Below are positions 16,933 to 25,763 of a stretch of 63,368 nucleotides of DNA, one piece after another. The first letter of the stretch is position 1; each line of letters begins with the position of its first letter. This stretch comes from an uncultured Oscillospiraceae bacterium (GTDB taxonomy: Bacteria; Bacillota; Clostridia; Oscillospirales; Acutalibacteraceae). Under the pieces are notes generated by a model. It was not told where the DNA came from and made no database searches. It saw only the letters and a program-made list of their open reading frames with translations. The position numbers and the translations under genes are program-made. The stretch lies in assembly GCA_900542375.1 (NCBI GenBank), contig UQNI01000002.1, positions 1 to 63,368 of the forward strand, given 5' to 3'.

Positions 16933-17817
16933 ATGGCAGAAACAATTGTAGAGGTACGTAATTTAAAGCAACATTTTCGTATTAATTCTCACTTTACGGT
17001 TAAGGCTGTGGATGGCATCTCTTTTTCCATACATAAAAATGAAATTTTTGCTTTGGTAGGAGAAAGCGGGTCCGGAAAATCCACGGTAGCGCGTTCTTTG
17101 ATTGGGGCATATCCGCCAACGGATGGAGAAATTTATTTTTATGGAAAAGATATTACCGACAGAGCAAATCGACGTAAACATTCAGAGCTGCTGCACCGCA
17201 ATATGCAAATTATATTTCAGGACTCCTCTGCCGCATTGAATCAACGGATGACGGTAGAGAAGATTATAAAGGAACCATTGACAGTCAACCACATTTATAA
17301 GGACAAAAAACAGCTTGAGTCTCGTGTAGATGAATTGTTGGAACAAGTAGGTCTGAATGCAACGTATCGAAAAAAATATCCTCCGGAAATTTCCGGAGGA
17401 CAGCGACAGCGCGTTGCGATTGCAAGATGTATTGCGCTTCAGCCTGATTTTGTCATTGCTGATGAGCCAATTGCTTCTTTGGACGTTTCCATTCAGGCGC
17501 AAATTATCAATTTGTTTAAACATTTACAAACAAAACACCAATTCTCTTTTTTATTTATTGCCCATGACCTTGCAATTGTACGATATATCAGTGATAAAAT
17601 TGGAGTGCTCTATCATGGAAAATTGGTGGAGGTTGCTCCTACGGAAGAGCTGTTTGAGAATCCGATTCATCCTTATACAAAATCATTGTTGTCAGCAGTT
17701 CCTACACCGGATCCAAGGAAGGAAAAAAATAAAGTATTGGTTCCGTTCGATGGGACTTCCTTTACAGGTCAAGGAGAAATGAAGGAAATTTCGCCCGAAC
17801 ACTTTGTGCTGGTATAG
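16933..17817 (+). CDS. ABC importer ATPase, DppF/OppF type
   Basis: This is the 294-residue second ATPase of the importer. It has Walker A GESGSGKST, signature ISGGQRQRVAIA, Walker B FVIADEPIASLDV, H-loop AHDLA and a C-terminal HPYTKSLLSAVP extension. It ends the five-gene operon. The DppD- and DppF-type subunits form the heterodimeric motor. Confidence 0.92.
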   Translation: MAETIVEVRNLKQHFRINSHFTVKAVDGISFSIHKNEIFALVGESGSGKSTVARSLIGAYPPTDGEIYFYGKDITDRANRRKHSELLHRNMQIIFQDSSAALNQRMTVEKIIKEPLTVNHIYKDKKQLESRVDELLEQVGLNATYRKKYPPEISGGQRQRVAIARCIALQPDFVIADEPIASLDVSIQAQIINLFKHLQTKHQFSFLFIAHDLAIVRYISDKIGVLYHGKLVEVAPTEELFENPIHPYTKSLLSAVPTPDPRKEKNKVLVPFDGTSFTGQGEMKEISPEHFVLV

Positions 17818-17875
17818 ATATAAAAGAGATATATAACAATTACAGATATCTATCTTATTTTTTCATATGATAAAT

Positions 17876-17919
17876 AAAAGCAACTGCCGAACATAAGCTT
17901 GTTTCAGGCAGTTGCTTTT
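17876..17919 (+). terminator. Terminator after the ABC importer operon
   Basis: AAAAGCAACTGCC (17876-17888) pairs with GGCAGTTGCTTTT (17907-17919), with extra pairing inside the loop. The T run is short. Confidence 0.7.
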
Positions 17920-18017
17920 GGTTTATCCGTCATATTTGTTCTTTTCATATAAGACTGTATATACCATATATAATTGATGATATGATTGCGCTGTTATAAA
18001 ATAAACATTTTTCGGCT

Positions 18018-18053
18018 ATAAAAACAGCACAGTAGTTTAAACTACTGTGCTGT
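18018..18053 (-). terminator. Terminator of the SGNH hydrolase gene
   Basis: A perfect 30-bp palindrome (18024-18053, arms ACAGCACAGTAGT and its complement around TTAA) is followed on the minus strand by TTTTTAT. It lies 36 nt beyond the stop codon of the hydrolase. Confidence 0.8.
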
Positions 18054-18088
18054 AAAGTTCATTTGTTATGATATGTTTCAGACAATCA

Positions 18089-18976
18089 TTATTGCATTAC
18101 ATGAGTTTTAATATACATACGCCATTCTTTACATGCAGCAGCGGTCAGATGAATACCGTCAGGTGTTTTATCAGCGGGTAGAGCGCCGGTATCATCTTTA
18201 AATGCTTCGGCAGCGTTTAAGTAAGGAATCCCTTTTTCTGCAGACATGTTAATAATCATATTGTTTAAATTCTCTATTTTTGTGTTGTTATACACTTCGT
18301 CTGTTTCAGAACGTTCTGCAGAAACAGGAAGAACGGATTGTACACAAATTTTTGCATTTGGCTGAAGAGCTTTTATGTCATCAATCAGTTGAGCGTATTG
18401 TTCAATGAACATATCCGGATATACCCATCCTAACTCGTTTGCCCCGAACAAAAGATAAATTTGGTCAAACTGTCTTTCTTTCAAGGCATCCATTACTGTT
18501 TTTTCTCCTGTACCGTCTGAATTGGGAGAATTATCTGCATTTACAATTTTCATTCTGTGAATACTTTCTACCGTCATACCACGACCTTCATAATATGTTG
18601 GTGTATCCAAACCTGAAAATTCTTTAAATCCTTCTGTAATGGAGTTTCCGATAAATAATGTATTTGAAAAATAAGTGTCATCTACTTCGGCAGATTCCGG
18701 AATGAAGTGAGCAGTACTCATTGTAATTGTACCGGATGAGGATGCATTTGATGATGAATCTGCAGGAGGAATTGTCTCTCCCGGCTCTGATTGATTAGAT
18801 GTAATTTCAGAGGTAATGCTTTCCGGAGTTGCAACTGTCTCTTGGCTGTTAGGTTTTATAGTAAACACACATATTAATACAATTACGATTGTAATGAATA
18901 CCATGGCGGCAATAATTGTGATAATAGGAGTATATCTTTTTTTCTTTCTTCTTGGGGGTTGAGTTACACGTTTCAT
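18089..18976 (-). CDS. Membrane-anchored SGNH/GDSL-type hydrolase
   Basis: The 295-residue protein has a basic cytoplasmic start (TQPPRRKKKRY), one membrane helix (residues 17-40) and a Ser/Thr-rich linker. An SGNH esterase domain follows, with block I FIGNSITEG (nucleophile Ser), block III GANELG and block V DGIHLTAAA (catalytic Asp and His). It should act outside the cell, tethered to the membrane, probably removing acyl groups from cell-wall or exopolysaccharide sugars. The substrate is inference. It is monocistronic. Confidence 0.85.
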   Translation of the reverse strand: MKRVTQPPRRKKKRYTPIITIIAAMVFITIVIVLICVFTIKPNSQETVATPESITSEITSNQSEPGETIPPADSSSNASSSGTITMSTAHFIPESAEVDDTYFSNTLFIGNSITEGFKEFSGLDTPTYYEGRGMTVESIHRMKIVNADNSPNSDGTGEKTVMDALKERQFDQIYLLFGANELGWVYPDMFIEQYAQLIDDIKALQPNAKICVQSVLPVSAERSETDEVYNNTKIENLNNMIINMSAEKGIPYLNAAEAFKDDTGALPADKTPDGIHLTAAACKEWRMYIKTHVMQ

Positions 18977-19177
18977 TTTTGCCTCCGATATGCTGTAATT
19001 TTAAAGTGCCTATTCATTATAGGTAATGCAATCGCAATTTACAAGATATTGTTTTATATTGTCACTATTTGTTATTTATCTGTAAGACAATTAACAAAAA
19101 CGTATATTTTTACCGTAAAAATAAGAAAAAACAGACATAATTTATGCCTATTTTTTTCAATGCTGTCATTTTTATAA

Positions 19178-20002
19178 TCAAGCTGCCTTTTTTCGTATTA
19201 AGCCGGCGGCAAAACATAAAAGGAACACAATCAAATTGACAATTACGATACTTGCTCCCGTCGGTGTGGAAAATGCATACGATGCAACCAAACCAATGAA
19301 AAAACAAATGATGGAAATCACAGCAGATGCAATTACAACAGAACGAAATTGTCTAAAAATACGCATAGCGGATAATGCAGGGAAAATGATTAAGCTGGAA
19401 ATTAGCATAGTACCCATAATACGCATACCTACAACAATGGTAACTGCTGTCAGTAAAGCAATCAGCATATTATAGAGATTTGCACGGGTTCCTGTAGCCT
19501 TAGCAAAGTTTTCATCAAATGTAACGGCAAAGATTTTATTGTAAAATACGATAAATAAAATCAATACGACTACAGAAAGTGCAATGCTGACATAAACATC
19601 ACTTTCTTTCATAGCTAAAATGCTTCCGAACATGTAACTGTATACATCTGCATTTTGTCCGGAGGCCAACGAAATGACCGTAACACCAATTGCAAGAGAG
19701 CTGCTTGCAATCAATGCAATGGCAGAATCCCCTTTTATTTTGCTGTTTTCGCTTAATCGAAGCAATAAAAAAGCTGCGACCACAACAACCGGAATTGCAA
19801 CAGGAAGGGGTTCCCAGTGAAACCCCATTGCAACAGCCAATGCGCCAAAACCAACATGAGAGAGTCCGTCTCCAATCATGGAATACCGTTTTAAGACTAA
19901 GCTCACGCCAAGCAGGGCTGCACAGAGCGAGACCAGGGTACCTACAATCAATGCCCTTACAATGAAGGTATAGGAAAATAAATCATGTAAAATTTCTAAC
20001 AT
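19178..20002 (-). CDS. znuB: Metal ABC transporter permease (ZnuB-like)
   Basis: The 274-residue protein has about eight membrane helices and the ABC-3 permease family pattern (LVSLCAALLGVSLVLKRYSMIGDGLSHVGFGALA). It is last in the Fur - binding protein - ATPase - permease operon. The family imports zinc or manganese. The upstream regulator and the His-rich binding protein favour zinc. Confidence 0.9.
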   Translation of the reverse strand: MLEILHDLFSYTFIVRALIVGTLVSLCAALLGVSLVLKRYSMIGDGLSHVGFGALAVAMGFHWEPLPVAIPVVVVAAFLLLRLSENSKIKGDSAIALIASSSLAIGVTVISLASGQNADVYSYMFGSILAMKESDVYVSIALSVVVLILFIVFYNKIFAVTFDENFAKATGTRANLYNMLIALLTAVTIVVGMRIMGTMLISSLIIFPALSAMRIFRQFRSVVIASAVISIICFFIGLVASYAFSTPTGASIVIVNLIVFLLCFAAGLIRKKAA

Positions 20003-20018
20003 AATATGTGCCTCTCTA

Positions 20019-20717
20019 TTAGGAACATTTTAAAAATCGTTTTCCAAGTTCCGTGTTGATATACGATTCGGTATCGCCGTAGAATAACAGAGATTGACTG
20101 ATATGCAGTATTTTATCAGCATACTGTGTGGCCGAGGATATATCATGAGAAACCATAATAATGGTAACACCAAGGTCTCTGTTTAATTGCTCAATCAGTT
20201 GATACAATTCTTCTGTTACCAAAGGGTCCAGCCCTGTAACAGGTTCATCCAGAAGCAGCAGTTTATCAGTCGCACACAAAGCGCGTGCCAGTAAAACTCG
20301 TTGCTGTTGACCACCTGAAAGTGCACTGAAAGAACGTTTTTTAAAGTCGCCGATGCCAAGACGTTCCATATGTTGAACTGCTTGTTCTTTATCTGCTTTG
20401 CTGTAAAAAGGTTTCAGTCCGCGGCGGTTTAAACAACCGGACAGTACAACTTCATATACAGAAGCCGGAAAGTCCTTCTGTATATTGGTTTGTTGAGGCA
20501 AATATCCCAAACGTTTACGGTGTACCTCGGGGCCAAATGAAACAGAACCGCATTTTAATGGTACCAGTCCTAATATGCTTTTGAGCAAGGTGCTTTTTCC
20601 GGAACCATTTTCGCCGACTATGCAAACATATTCTCCTTCGTTTACTTCAAAAGAGACATGGTCAACCGCTATTTTAGAATCATATGCAACAGTCACATCA
20701 CGACAAGATAATATCAT
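20019..20717 (-). CDS. znuC: Metal ABC transporter ATPase (ZnuC-like)
   Basis: The 232-residue ATPase has Walker A GENGSGKST, the Q-loop LPQQTNIQKDFPASVYEVVLSG characteristic of metal ATPases, signature LSGGQQQRVLLA, Walker B LLLLDEPVTGLD and H-loop SHDIS. It lies 5 nt after the binding-protein stop and 16 nt before the permease start. Confidence 0.92.
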   Translation of the reverse strand: MILSCRDVTVAYDSKIAVDHVSFEVNEGEYVCIVGENGSGKSTLLKSILGLVPLKCGSVSFGPEVHRKRLGYLPQQTNIQKDFPASVYEVVLSGCLNRRGLKPFYSKADKEQAVQHMERLGIGDFKKRSFSALSGGQQQRVLLARALCATDKLLLLDEPVTGLDPLVTEELYQLIEQLNRDLGVTIIMVSHDISSATQYADKILHISQSLLFYGDTESYINTELGKRFLKCS

Positions 20718-20722
20718 AATAG

Positions 20723-21712
20723 TTATTCAAGTCCTTTTTTCAAGTTTTCAACATTTTGTTTCATAAGAGATAAATAAGTTGCTCCACTTTCAAAGTCTGC
20801 TTTTGAAAGGTTATGACAAGAATGGAACAGTAACATTTCTGCACCCGTTTCTTCACTGATGGAGCGAGAAATTTTTGGGTCTGTCAATTCTTCATAATAA
20901 ATGACGGGAATTTGCTTTTCTTTGACTTCATTGATTAATTCAGATACCGTTTTAGCGCTGGGTTCGGCTTCTGTGGAACAAGAATCAAATGCAGATTTAT
21001 ATTCCAGTCCGTACTCGTGGGTAAAATAAAATAGTGCAAATCGGCTTCCAAATACAATTTCTTTACGGTTTCCATTTGCTACAACAGTGCGAATTTCTTG
21101 GTCTAACTGATCCAGTTGGGATAAATAGTCGTTTGCGTTCTCAGTATAATAATCGGCATTATCCGGGTCAACTTCACATAATGTCTGCAAAATATTTTGC
21201 ACCATAATTTTGGCATTGACAGGGCTGGTCCAAACATGAGGGTCATATTGATTTAATTCATCTGCATTTAACTCTTCTGATGTGTGGTTGTGGTCATCTT
21301 CTGCATGATTATGTCCACCGCTGGGACTTTTCAGCAAAGTAATACCTTGCGACACATTCAAAACGTGGACAGAATCAGGCAGAGATTCAATGATATTATT
21401 TGCCCATGTTTCCATATTGGAGCCTGTATATAAAAACACATCGGAATTATTAATGGTAATAATATCTGATGGGGAAGGGTCAAAGGTATGACTTTCTACA
21501 CCGGGAGGAAGAATTAATTCAATGTTGGCTTTATCACCTGCTATTTGACGTGCAAAGTCATATTGGGGAAACAAAGTGGCAACAATTGTAATTTTATTAG
21601 GGTCATTTTCAGTGCTTGTACTATTGTCGGAACTGGTATTGGAAGAGCTGCAGCCCGCTAATATTCCGACAGCAACGATTGCTACAGCAAATAAGGCAAG
21701 AAATTTTTTCAT
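20723..21712 (-). CDS. znuA: Zinc/manganese-binding lipoprotein (ZnuA-like)
   Basis: The 329-residue cluster A-I binding lipoprotein has a signal ending LAGC (Cys21), the PQYDFARQIAGDKANIELILPPGVESHTFDPSP motif with a metal-ligand His, and a His/Asp-rich loop (GGHNHAEDDHNH) typical of zinc-type members. It continues with DPHVWTSP and a C-terminal FHSCHNLSKADF. The His-rich loop is known in the family to capture zinc. It is the first transport gene behind the Fur-family regulator. Confidence 0.92.
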   Translation of the reverse strand: MKKFLALFAVAIVAVGILAGCSSSNTSSDNSTSTENDPNKITIVATLFPQYDFARQIAGDKANIELILPPGVESHTFDPSPSDIITINNSDVFLYTGSNMETWANNIIESLPDSVHVLNVSQGITLLKSPSGGHNHAEDDHNHTSEELNADELNQYDPHVWTSPVNAKIMVQNILQTLCEVDPDNADYYTENANDYLSQLDQLDQEIRTVVANGNRKEIVFGSRFALFYFTHEYGLEYKSAFDSCSTEAEPSAKTVSELINEVKEKQIPVIYYEELTDPKISRSISEETGAEMLLFHSCHNLSKADFESGATYLSLMKQNVENLKKGLE

Positions 21713-21725
21713 ATCGGTCTCCTTT

Positions 21726-22142
21726 TTAGACGGATTGTTTCATACAGTCTTCGCACTGACCGTAAAATACGGTTCTGGAAGAGTCCACTTGAAAGTGATG
21801 TTCCTTTAAAATGTGCTGTTCAATACCATTCATAAAGTCACAGTTTAAATGGATTAATTTTTTACAGGTAATACACTTTAAATGAAAATGAACTGCACAT
21901 TCTTCTTTGTTTGCAGCGTATTGATAGCATGCGCTGGAATCTTCCAGCAAAAATTTTCGCACATCTCCTTGGTTTACCAACTTGTCCATATATCTGTACA
22001 CAGTGGCTTTTCCAACAGGATTTCCGGATTGTTTCAGATGGTCTACCACGTCGTCAACGGTCACATGGCGTGATTGATTTTCGATTAGAAACTGTAAAAT
22101 ATGGTCGCGCTGTTTTGTTTTATAACCTTCGGATTGAGCCAT
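21726..22142 (-). CDS. Fur-family metalloregulator (Zur-like)
   Basis: The 138-residue protein has an N-terminal winged helix (TKQRDHILQFLIENQSRHVTVDDVVDHL, then KATVYRYMDKL) and a C-terminal metal-binding dimerisation domain with CITCKKLIHLNC and CEDC cysteine pairs. Codon frame extends to 22235, but GAGGTG placed 8 nt upstream of ATG 22142 gives the normal Fur length. As the first gene of the znu-like operon with a Fur box in its promoter, it probably senses zinc. Fur or PerR identity cannot be excluded. Confidence 0.9.
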   Translation of the reverse strand: MAQSEGYKTKQRDHILQFLIENQSRHVTVDDVVDHLKQSGNPVGKATVYRYMDKLVNQGDVRKFLLEDSSACYQYAANKEECAVHFHLKCITCKKLIHLNCDFMNGIEQHILKEHHFQVDSSRTVFYGQCEDCMKQSV

Positions 22143-22158
22143 ATCAAAACACCTCAAT

Positions 22159-22214
22159 TTGAAATTGATTTTCAATTTAATTTTTATATTACAATATTTT
22201 TTTATTATAGTCAA
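22159..22214 (-). promoter_or_regulatory. Promoter and Fur-family box of the metal uptake operon
   Basis: On the minus strand TTGACT (22214-22209) and TAATAT (22191-22186) are spaced by 17 nt. Directly downstream, 22175-22159 reads TTGAAAATCAATTTCAA, a 7-1-7 inverted repeat with one mismatch per arm, in the style of Fur-family boxes. It would let the metal-loaded regulator repress the whole operon. Confidence 0.75.
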
Positions 22215-22585
22215 TAAAAGTGAAAAAATAAACAAGGAGACTTCAAGTTACATGTTGAAAAAACTATAACCGCATAGAAAGGTGATGTTCTGATTGATAT
22301 TTCATGTTTGTCTGCTGCAACATAATTAATAAAGGATATGATGTGTTTGGTCTGACGTAATTTGATAAGCGATAAAGCACGGTTTTATGTCTTTTACATA
22401 CTGCACTGTAAAAATAAAAAATTGTTTCAAGACAAAGCGTTATTGTCTTGAAACAATTTATTTTTATTGCAAATTTATCTTAGTATGCCATTTAGCCTTT
22501 TTCAGATTATTTTCATGTGTGTTTCTGATAATTTCACTTTGCCAGAAGGGTGAATGCTTTATAGGAAGACTTCACTGTATTTGTG
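22215..22585. other. Gene-free stretch with one minus-strand terminator
   Basis: No credible coding frame is present; AAGGAG-like sites are followed only by five-codon or shorter frames. A strong hairpin (22419-22435 with 22443-22459) ends in T-rich sequence on the minus strand and lies 127 nt beyond the stop of the 22586-23269 gene. The remaining 200 nt show no clear signal. Confidence 0.6.
22406..22459 (-). terminator. Terminator of the small membrane-protein pair
   Basis: AAATTGTTTCAAGACAA and its complement form a 17-bp stem with a 7-nt loop. The minus-strand tail is TTTATTTTTAC. Confidence 0.8.
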
Positions 22586-23269
22586 TTATATTGCCGTTTT
22601 TGTTCTATTTTTTCTTTTGAGCAGCAAATACATTCCGATGATTAATACGTATAAACAGGCAGCCGCTCCCGTCAAAATGTTCATAATATGTGCTTCCGTA
22701 TTATTCATGGTTCCAAAAGAAACAAGCATGGAACGCTGTAAGGTTAAAATGGACGCGGCAGCCTCTGCATAGCCAATGTTCCGTATAACTGCAAGCAAAG
22801 GAGAAGGATTCTTGTGTTGTTTTACGGCTTTTACAATTGCCATGATTATTTTAAAAAATGTATAAGCCGCTATGGTAATCATAAGAATTTCATCATATTT
22901 TACAGCAATATTTTGAGATATGCTAATGTAAATGACTCCGCTTAAAACAAAACTTAATAAGATAAGCAGTATTCCCGATAACCTCATTACAAAGTATTCG
23001 GTATCTGCAGAAGATTTGGATTTGTTTTTATATTCAAATAAAACAACAGAAAAACGCATTACGCTTAAGATAGCATAATAGGCACACATGGTAATAAACC
23101 ACAAAGAGGAATGAACCACTCCCAACACGCCATGATAGAGAGCATACAGAAAGTGAAATGAAAGACTAACAGCAGCAGATAGCACCATACGATAGCGTTG
23201 TTCGCTGATAACCCTTTTTCCAACCGTTGTTTTTGTAAGTTGTCCGGTCAATTTTTGTTGAATATTCAC
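22586..23269 (-). CDS. Polytopic membrane protein of unknown function
   Basis: About 227 residues with roughly six hydrophobic segments (for example SLSFHFLYALYHGVLGVVHSSLW and ILLILLSFVLSGVIYISI), ending in a basic tail KRKNRTKTAI. A longer frame exists to 23569, but its first 100 codons lie over the upstream gene in another frame. The GTG at 23269-23267 overlaps the upstream TGA (GTGA), so translation is coupled and this start is taken. It sits with a small four-helix protein and a divergent TetR regulator. No function is recognised. Confidence 0.75.
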   Translation of the reverse strand: MNIQQKLTGQLTKTTVGKRVISEQRYRMVLSAAVSLSFHFLYALYHGVLGVVHSSLWFITMCAYYAILSVMRFSVVLFEYKNKSKSSADTEYFVMRLSGILLILLSFVLSGVIYISISQNIAVKYDEILMITIAAYTFFKIIMAIVKAVKQHKNPSPLLAVIRNIGYAEAAASILTLQRSMLVSFGTMNNTEAHIMNILTGAAACLYVLIIGMYLLLKRKNRTKTAI

Positions 23270-23637
23270 TCTTTGATACCTTTTGTCAGAGGAATAAGAG
23301 AAAGAAGCAATAGTATACCTACAATACCAATGATGATTCCTGCAATCATATTTTCCCACACCATGCCAAAGCACATGCCAGCACCAAAGGATAATACTCC
23401 GATTGTGCCAACAGCAATAGTCAATACCTGTTTGCCTGATATACGAATGGGCGCTTTGTGTTCCATTTTTCTCCAAACTATTAGGGTAATGAGGCCAAGC
23501 AAAATACCGATACATCCTAATATAATTCCTTGCAGAAAAGCATCCCATTCGGAAATGAGAGTCATGCACATGCCAAGCGCAAATAGTATGCCGCTGACAG
23601 TGCCTAATATCATTGCTACAAAACTACTTTTTTTCAT
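23266..23637 (-). CDS. Small four-helix membrane protein of unknown function
   Basis: The 123-residue protein consists mostly of four hydrophobic Gly-rich segments (FVAMILGTVSGILFALGMCMT, IILGCIGILLGLITLIVW, VLTIAVGTIGVLSFGAGMCFGMVW, MIAGIIIGIVGILLLLSLIPL). The first and second halves look like diverged repeats of one another. AGGAGGT precedes ATG 23637. It is translationally coupled to the next membrane protein and divergent from a TetR gene, a layout often seen for regulator-controlled efflux or stress proteins. Confidence 0.75.
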   Translation of the reverse strand: MKKSSFVAMILGTVSGILFALGMCMTLISEWDAFLQGIILGCIGILLGLITLIVWRKMEHKAPIRISGKQVLTIAVGTIGVLSFGAGMCFGMVWENMIAGIIIGIVGILLLLSLIPLTKGIKE

Positions 23638-23767
23638 AGAAATTACCTCCTATCTTTATTAACTCAACAGTTGTTGTATTAATCTATCTATAGTATAATA
23701 GGGGTAAAATATATAAGGCAATCATCAGTTTCGGAAGAACTGTTGGAATAATGAAAAGAGTGATGAA

Positions 23768-24298
23768 ATGAATATAAAAAATAATCGAAGAAGACGTCAG
23801 TCGAAAGAGCGTATTGAGAAAGCGTTTATTGAATCGCTGCAAACAAAAGAGTTGCATCAAATCACCGTATCAGACATTTGTAAGGCTTGTCAATTGAACA
23901 GAAGTACATTTTATGCCAACTATGAGGATATTTACGACCTTGCGGATAAAGTGAGAGAGTATTTGGAAACAGAAGTAAATCTTCTTTATAAGGAAGAAAA
24001 AACACAAGGATTTAACAGCAACGATTACTTAAAATTGTTTCGTCATATTCAGGGAAATCAAATGCTTTACCGTACTTATTTTAAACTCGGCTACGATAAT
24101 CAATATCAAATTCGATATTATGATACAAAGCAAGCAATAAAATATTTTGATAATAAACATATTGAATATCATATTACATTTTTTCAGAGTGGATTTAATG
24201 CAATCGTAAAAATGTGGCTGGCAGGCGGCTGTAAAGAAACACCCGAAGAAATGAATGAGATTATCAGAAGCGAATATCAAGGAAGGTTATCCGTTTGA
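23768..24298 (+). CDS. TetR-family regulator
   Basis: The 176-residue protein has a basic N-terminus and a TetR HTH (residues 12-55: RIEKAFIESLQTKELHQITVSDICKACQLNRSTFYANYEDIYDL). Its C-terminal domain resembles those of the short TetR group found beside membrane-protein genes in Firmicutes. It diverges from the two membrane proteins at 22586-23637 and probably controls them. Confidence 0.88.
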   Translation: MNIKNNRRRRQSKERIEKAFIESLQTKELHQITVSDICKACQLNRSTFYANYEDIYDLADKVREYLETEVNLLYKEEKTQGFNSNDYLKLFRHIQGNQMLYRTYFKLGYDNQYQIRYYDTKQAIKYFDNKHIEYHITFFQSGFNAIVKMWLAGGCKETPEEMNEIIRSEYQGRLSV

Positions 24299-24307
24299 AC
24301 ATCATGG

Positions 24308-24350
24308 AAAAAGCGCTGCGGTTACATGAACCGCAGCGCTTTTTATTTTT
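24308..24350. terminator. Terminator between tetR and the RodA gene
   Basis: AAAAAGCGCTGCGGTT and its exact complement (24329-24344) form a 16-bp stem followed by a T-rich tail. It may serve both convergent genes. Confidence 0.9.
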
Positions 24351-24404
24351 ACCTTATGTCTATAAAAGTTTTGTATCAGAATCAGTCTCAATGAAATACG
24401 ATAT

Positions 24405-25580
24405 TTATACGCGCCTCATAATAGAACGAGAGGTGCTTAAATGAATTCTGTCTTTTTCACTTTTATGCATATATACATTTTGTACAAGACCAAAACCGAA
24501 ATACAAACAGGCAGCGGAGGAGCCCCCGGCACTGAAGAACGGCAATGTAACGCCCATAACAGGGAGAAGGCTCAAACACATGCCAAGATTGATAACAGAT
24601 TGGAATGCAATCATAGCAAAAAATCCAAAACACATATAAGTGCCCAAATCATCGCAGGATTTTCTGGCTGCATTCATGGTGCGAAGCAGCAATAAAACAA
24701 TTAATATCAATATAGCCATTGCACCAAGAAAACCCAACTGTTCAGAAGCCACAGAGAATATAAAGTCACTTTCTTGGACAGGTACCACACTGCGCTGTAC
24801 ACGCGGGGCGGTAAATAAACCGCGACCAAACCATTCTCCCGAACCAATGGAGATTTTTCCCTGAATTTGCTGTAAGCCTGCACCTAACGGATCAGATTCC
24901 GGATTAAACATATTCAGAATCCTATTTTTTTGATAATCGGCCAGCAAATACTGCCATGCCAAAGGAAGAATGACAATCAAACTTCCGAATAAAGCTGCAA
25001 AATAACGAAGTTGTACACCTGCAATAAACATCATAACCAGGAACATAAAAATAAATACAGCTGCCGCACCGTCGTCACCTTGCAAATGGATGAGTACAAC
25101 AGGAATCAAACAGTGAATAGAGAGGAACAAGATTTGCAGCGGAGAAGTAATTTTTCCTTTTTCCTTAACAATAGACAAATGTTTTGCAAAGGTAACCATA
25201 AATCCGATTTTCACCAATTCCGAAGGCTGAAAGGTAAGCCCGCCGGGAAGTTTAATCCATGCCCGCGCATTTACGCCGGCATCACCCGTAACGGCCTGAC
25301 CGAAAAATAAGGTATATAAAATCAGAATAATGGATATTGCACCGATAAAATACCATGCTTTTGCAATGGAACGATAATCAATGATAGTTAATACAATAGC
25401 GCCCACGTAGCCGATGATAATAGAAACTAACTGAACTGAAAAATAACTTCGGCTTCCCTCCGGTGTAGGTACTGTTTTTAACAGAAGCAAGCTATATGCG
25501 GAGATGACCAGCATAATACCCCAGAGCAGTTTATCTGCCCTTTTAAAGTAATTCAATAATGCGTTTCCTACCTTAGACAA
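24405..25580 (-). CDS. rodA: RodA/FtsW/SpoVE family peptidoglycan glycosyltransferase
   Basis: The 391-residue SEDS protein has about ten membrane helices. The conserved regions WIKLPGGLTFQPSELVKIGFM, LIHLQGDDGAAAVF, GIGSGEWFGRGLF-like (here KISIGSGEWFGRGLF), PVQESDFIFSVASEQLGFLG and VTLPFFSAGGSS are all present. The FQPSE and QGD...AA motifs are typical of RodA. SEDS proteins polymerise lipid II with a partner class B PBP, which is not in this window. The TTG start is set by AAGGAGG 6 nt before it. The gene is monocistronic. Confidence 0.9.
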   Translation of the reverse strand: MSKVGNALLNYFKRADKLLWGIMLVISAYSLLLLKTVPTPEGSRSYFSVQLVSIIIGYVGAIVLTIIDYRSIAKAWYFIGAISIILILYTLFFGQAVTGDAGVNARAWIKLPGGLTFQPSELVKIGFMVTFAKHLSIVKEKGKITSPLQILFLSIHCLIPVVLIHLQGDDGAAAVFIFMFLVMMFIAGVQLRYFAALFGSLIVILPLAWQYLLADYQKNRILNMFNPESDPLGAGLQQIQGKISIGSGEWFGRGLFTAPRVQRSVVPVQESDFIFSVASEQLGFLGAMAILILIVLLLLRTMNAARKSCDDLGTYMCFGFFAMIAFQSVINLGMCLSLLPVMGVTLPFFSAGGSSAACLYFGFGLVQNVYMHKSEKDRIHLSTSRSIMRRV

Positions 25581-25763
25581 AATGCACCTCCTTGTGGTAA
25601 AACATGCTCATTTTTCTTGTATACATCAATATGTATTTCTATCTTTTTTGTCACTATGAATCCATTATATTATTTCTATCCATAAAGTTCAAGTATGGGC
25701 TTTTCTTCAATTTCGTAATATGGTATACTTTACCCAGTAATATTTGTGTAAGGAGACAATAAC

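Noticed and set aside
12301..17817. Naming the five-gene importer NikABCDE.
   Set aside because: The family is shared by dipeptide, oligopeptide and nickel systems; no diagnostic nickel-site residue or NikR-type operator was seen, so the substrate is left open.
24441..25310. Plus-strand frames inside the RodA region.
   Set aside because: They lie opposite the clear SEDS-family coding sequence and their peptides look like antisense noise.
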